DNA from: Hyphomicrobiales bacterium
Lineage (GTDB): Bacteria > Pseudomonadota > Alphaproteobacteria > Rhizobiales > SZUA-8
Assembly (NCBI GenBank): GCA_003232175.1
Contig: QILX01000133.1
Coordinates: forward strand, 1 to 5,377
Reading direction: 5' to 3'
DNA: 5,377 nucleotides
Shown here: positions 5,115-5,377 of the stretch, piece by piece
Layout: each line of letters starts with the position of its first letter
Position numbering within the stretch: position 1 is the first letter of the stretch
Program-made: the position numbers and the translations under genes
The notes under the pieces: model-generated
What the model saw: only the letters and a program-made list of their open reading frames with translations
What the model was told of the DNA's origin: nothing
Database searches by the model: none

Positions 5115-5377
5115 ATGATTACGATCAGACTTCCCGATGGCGCCCCGCGCGAGCTGCCCGATGGGGCCACCGGGGCCGATCTTGCCAACTCAATTTCCAA
5201 ATCACTCGCCAAGGTCGCGGTCGCCACCACCATAAATGGCGAATTGAGCGATCTTGCCGACCCGCTGCCCGATGGCGCGACTGTCGCTATTGTCCGGCGC
5301 GAAGACGATGCGGCGCTTGAGTTGATCCGCCATGATGCCGCCCATGTGATGGCCGAGGCGGTGCAGGCGCTCTACCC
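5115..5377 (+). CDS. thrS: Threonine--tRNA ligase, N-terminal part (runs off the window)
   Basis: This is the start of threonyl-tRNA synthetase, which charges tRNA(Thr) with threonine and edits mischarged serine. Only 87 complete codons are inside the window. Residues 1-62 form the TGS domain (MITIRLPDGAPRELPDGATG, then INGELSDL and DPLPDGATVAIV). From 73 the editing domain begins with HDAAHVMAEAVQALYP; H73 and H77 fall at the same numbers as the editing histidines of E. coli ThrRS, supporting this start. The ATG at 5115 has AAGGAGA at 5104-5110, with GGAG 5 nt away. A 103-nt leader separates it from yidD; I see no convincing promoter, attenuator, T-box or operator mimic in it. Catalytic and anticodon-binding domains lie beyond the right edge. 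Confidence 0.96.
   Translation, partial: MITIRLPDGAPRELPDGATGADLANSISKSLAKVAVATTINGELSDLADPLPDGATVAIVRREDDAALELIRHDAAHVMAEAVQALY

Noticed and set aside
4442..5233. 263-codon minus-strand open frame
   Set aside because: It runs antisense to the IscU-like gene, yidD and the thrS start, all clearly coding on the plus strand.

Overview
The window looks like chromosomal DNA from an alphaproteobacterium, most likely Rhodospirillales-like. The grounds are a GC-rich composition, protein sequences of alphaproteobacterial type, and a gene order (CBS protein, patatin, hisI, folE, IscU-like protein, yidD, thrS) that I recall from that group. This placement is inference; no search was run. Most of the window is housekeeping DNA and I see no obvious defence, mobile or secretion system.

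Layout from left to right. Bases 1-399 hold no gene I can assign: three long open frames compete, and there is a faint PilZ-like trace. Next come two plus-strand genes: a six-helix rhomboid protease with its catalytic Ser/His pair and a stand-alone two-CBS-domain protein. A 187-bp repeat element follows at 1719-1905. It contains an almost perfect palindrome of two 55-nt arms (54 of 55 paired, 15-nt loop) plus a third, diverged direct copy, and it sits between the convergent CBS and patatin genes. On the minus strand a run reads folE, hisI, patatin-like phospholipase; folE and hisI abut with no spacer. A divergent 149-bp intergenic region then separates folE from a plus-strand run: an IscU/NifU-N-like protein, yidD (overlapping, TTG start) and the 5' end of thrS, which leaves the window.

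Working together: folE (first step of tetrahydrofolate/pterin synthesis) and hisI (third step of histidine synthesis) both encode metal-dependent cyclohydrolases that open a purine ring, and are probably co-transcribed. The plus-strand run combines Fe-S-type scaffold chemistry, membrane protein insertion and threonyl-tRNA charging; no direct functional link is evident. The points most worth a second look are the palindromic element, the IscU-like protein that keeps only two of the three scaffold cysteines, and the HisI whose first zinc cysteine position is Asp.
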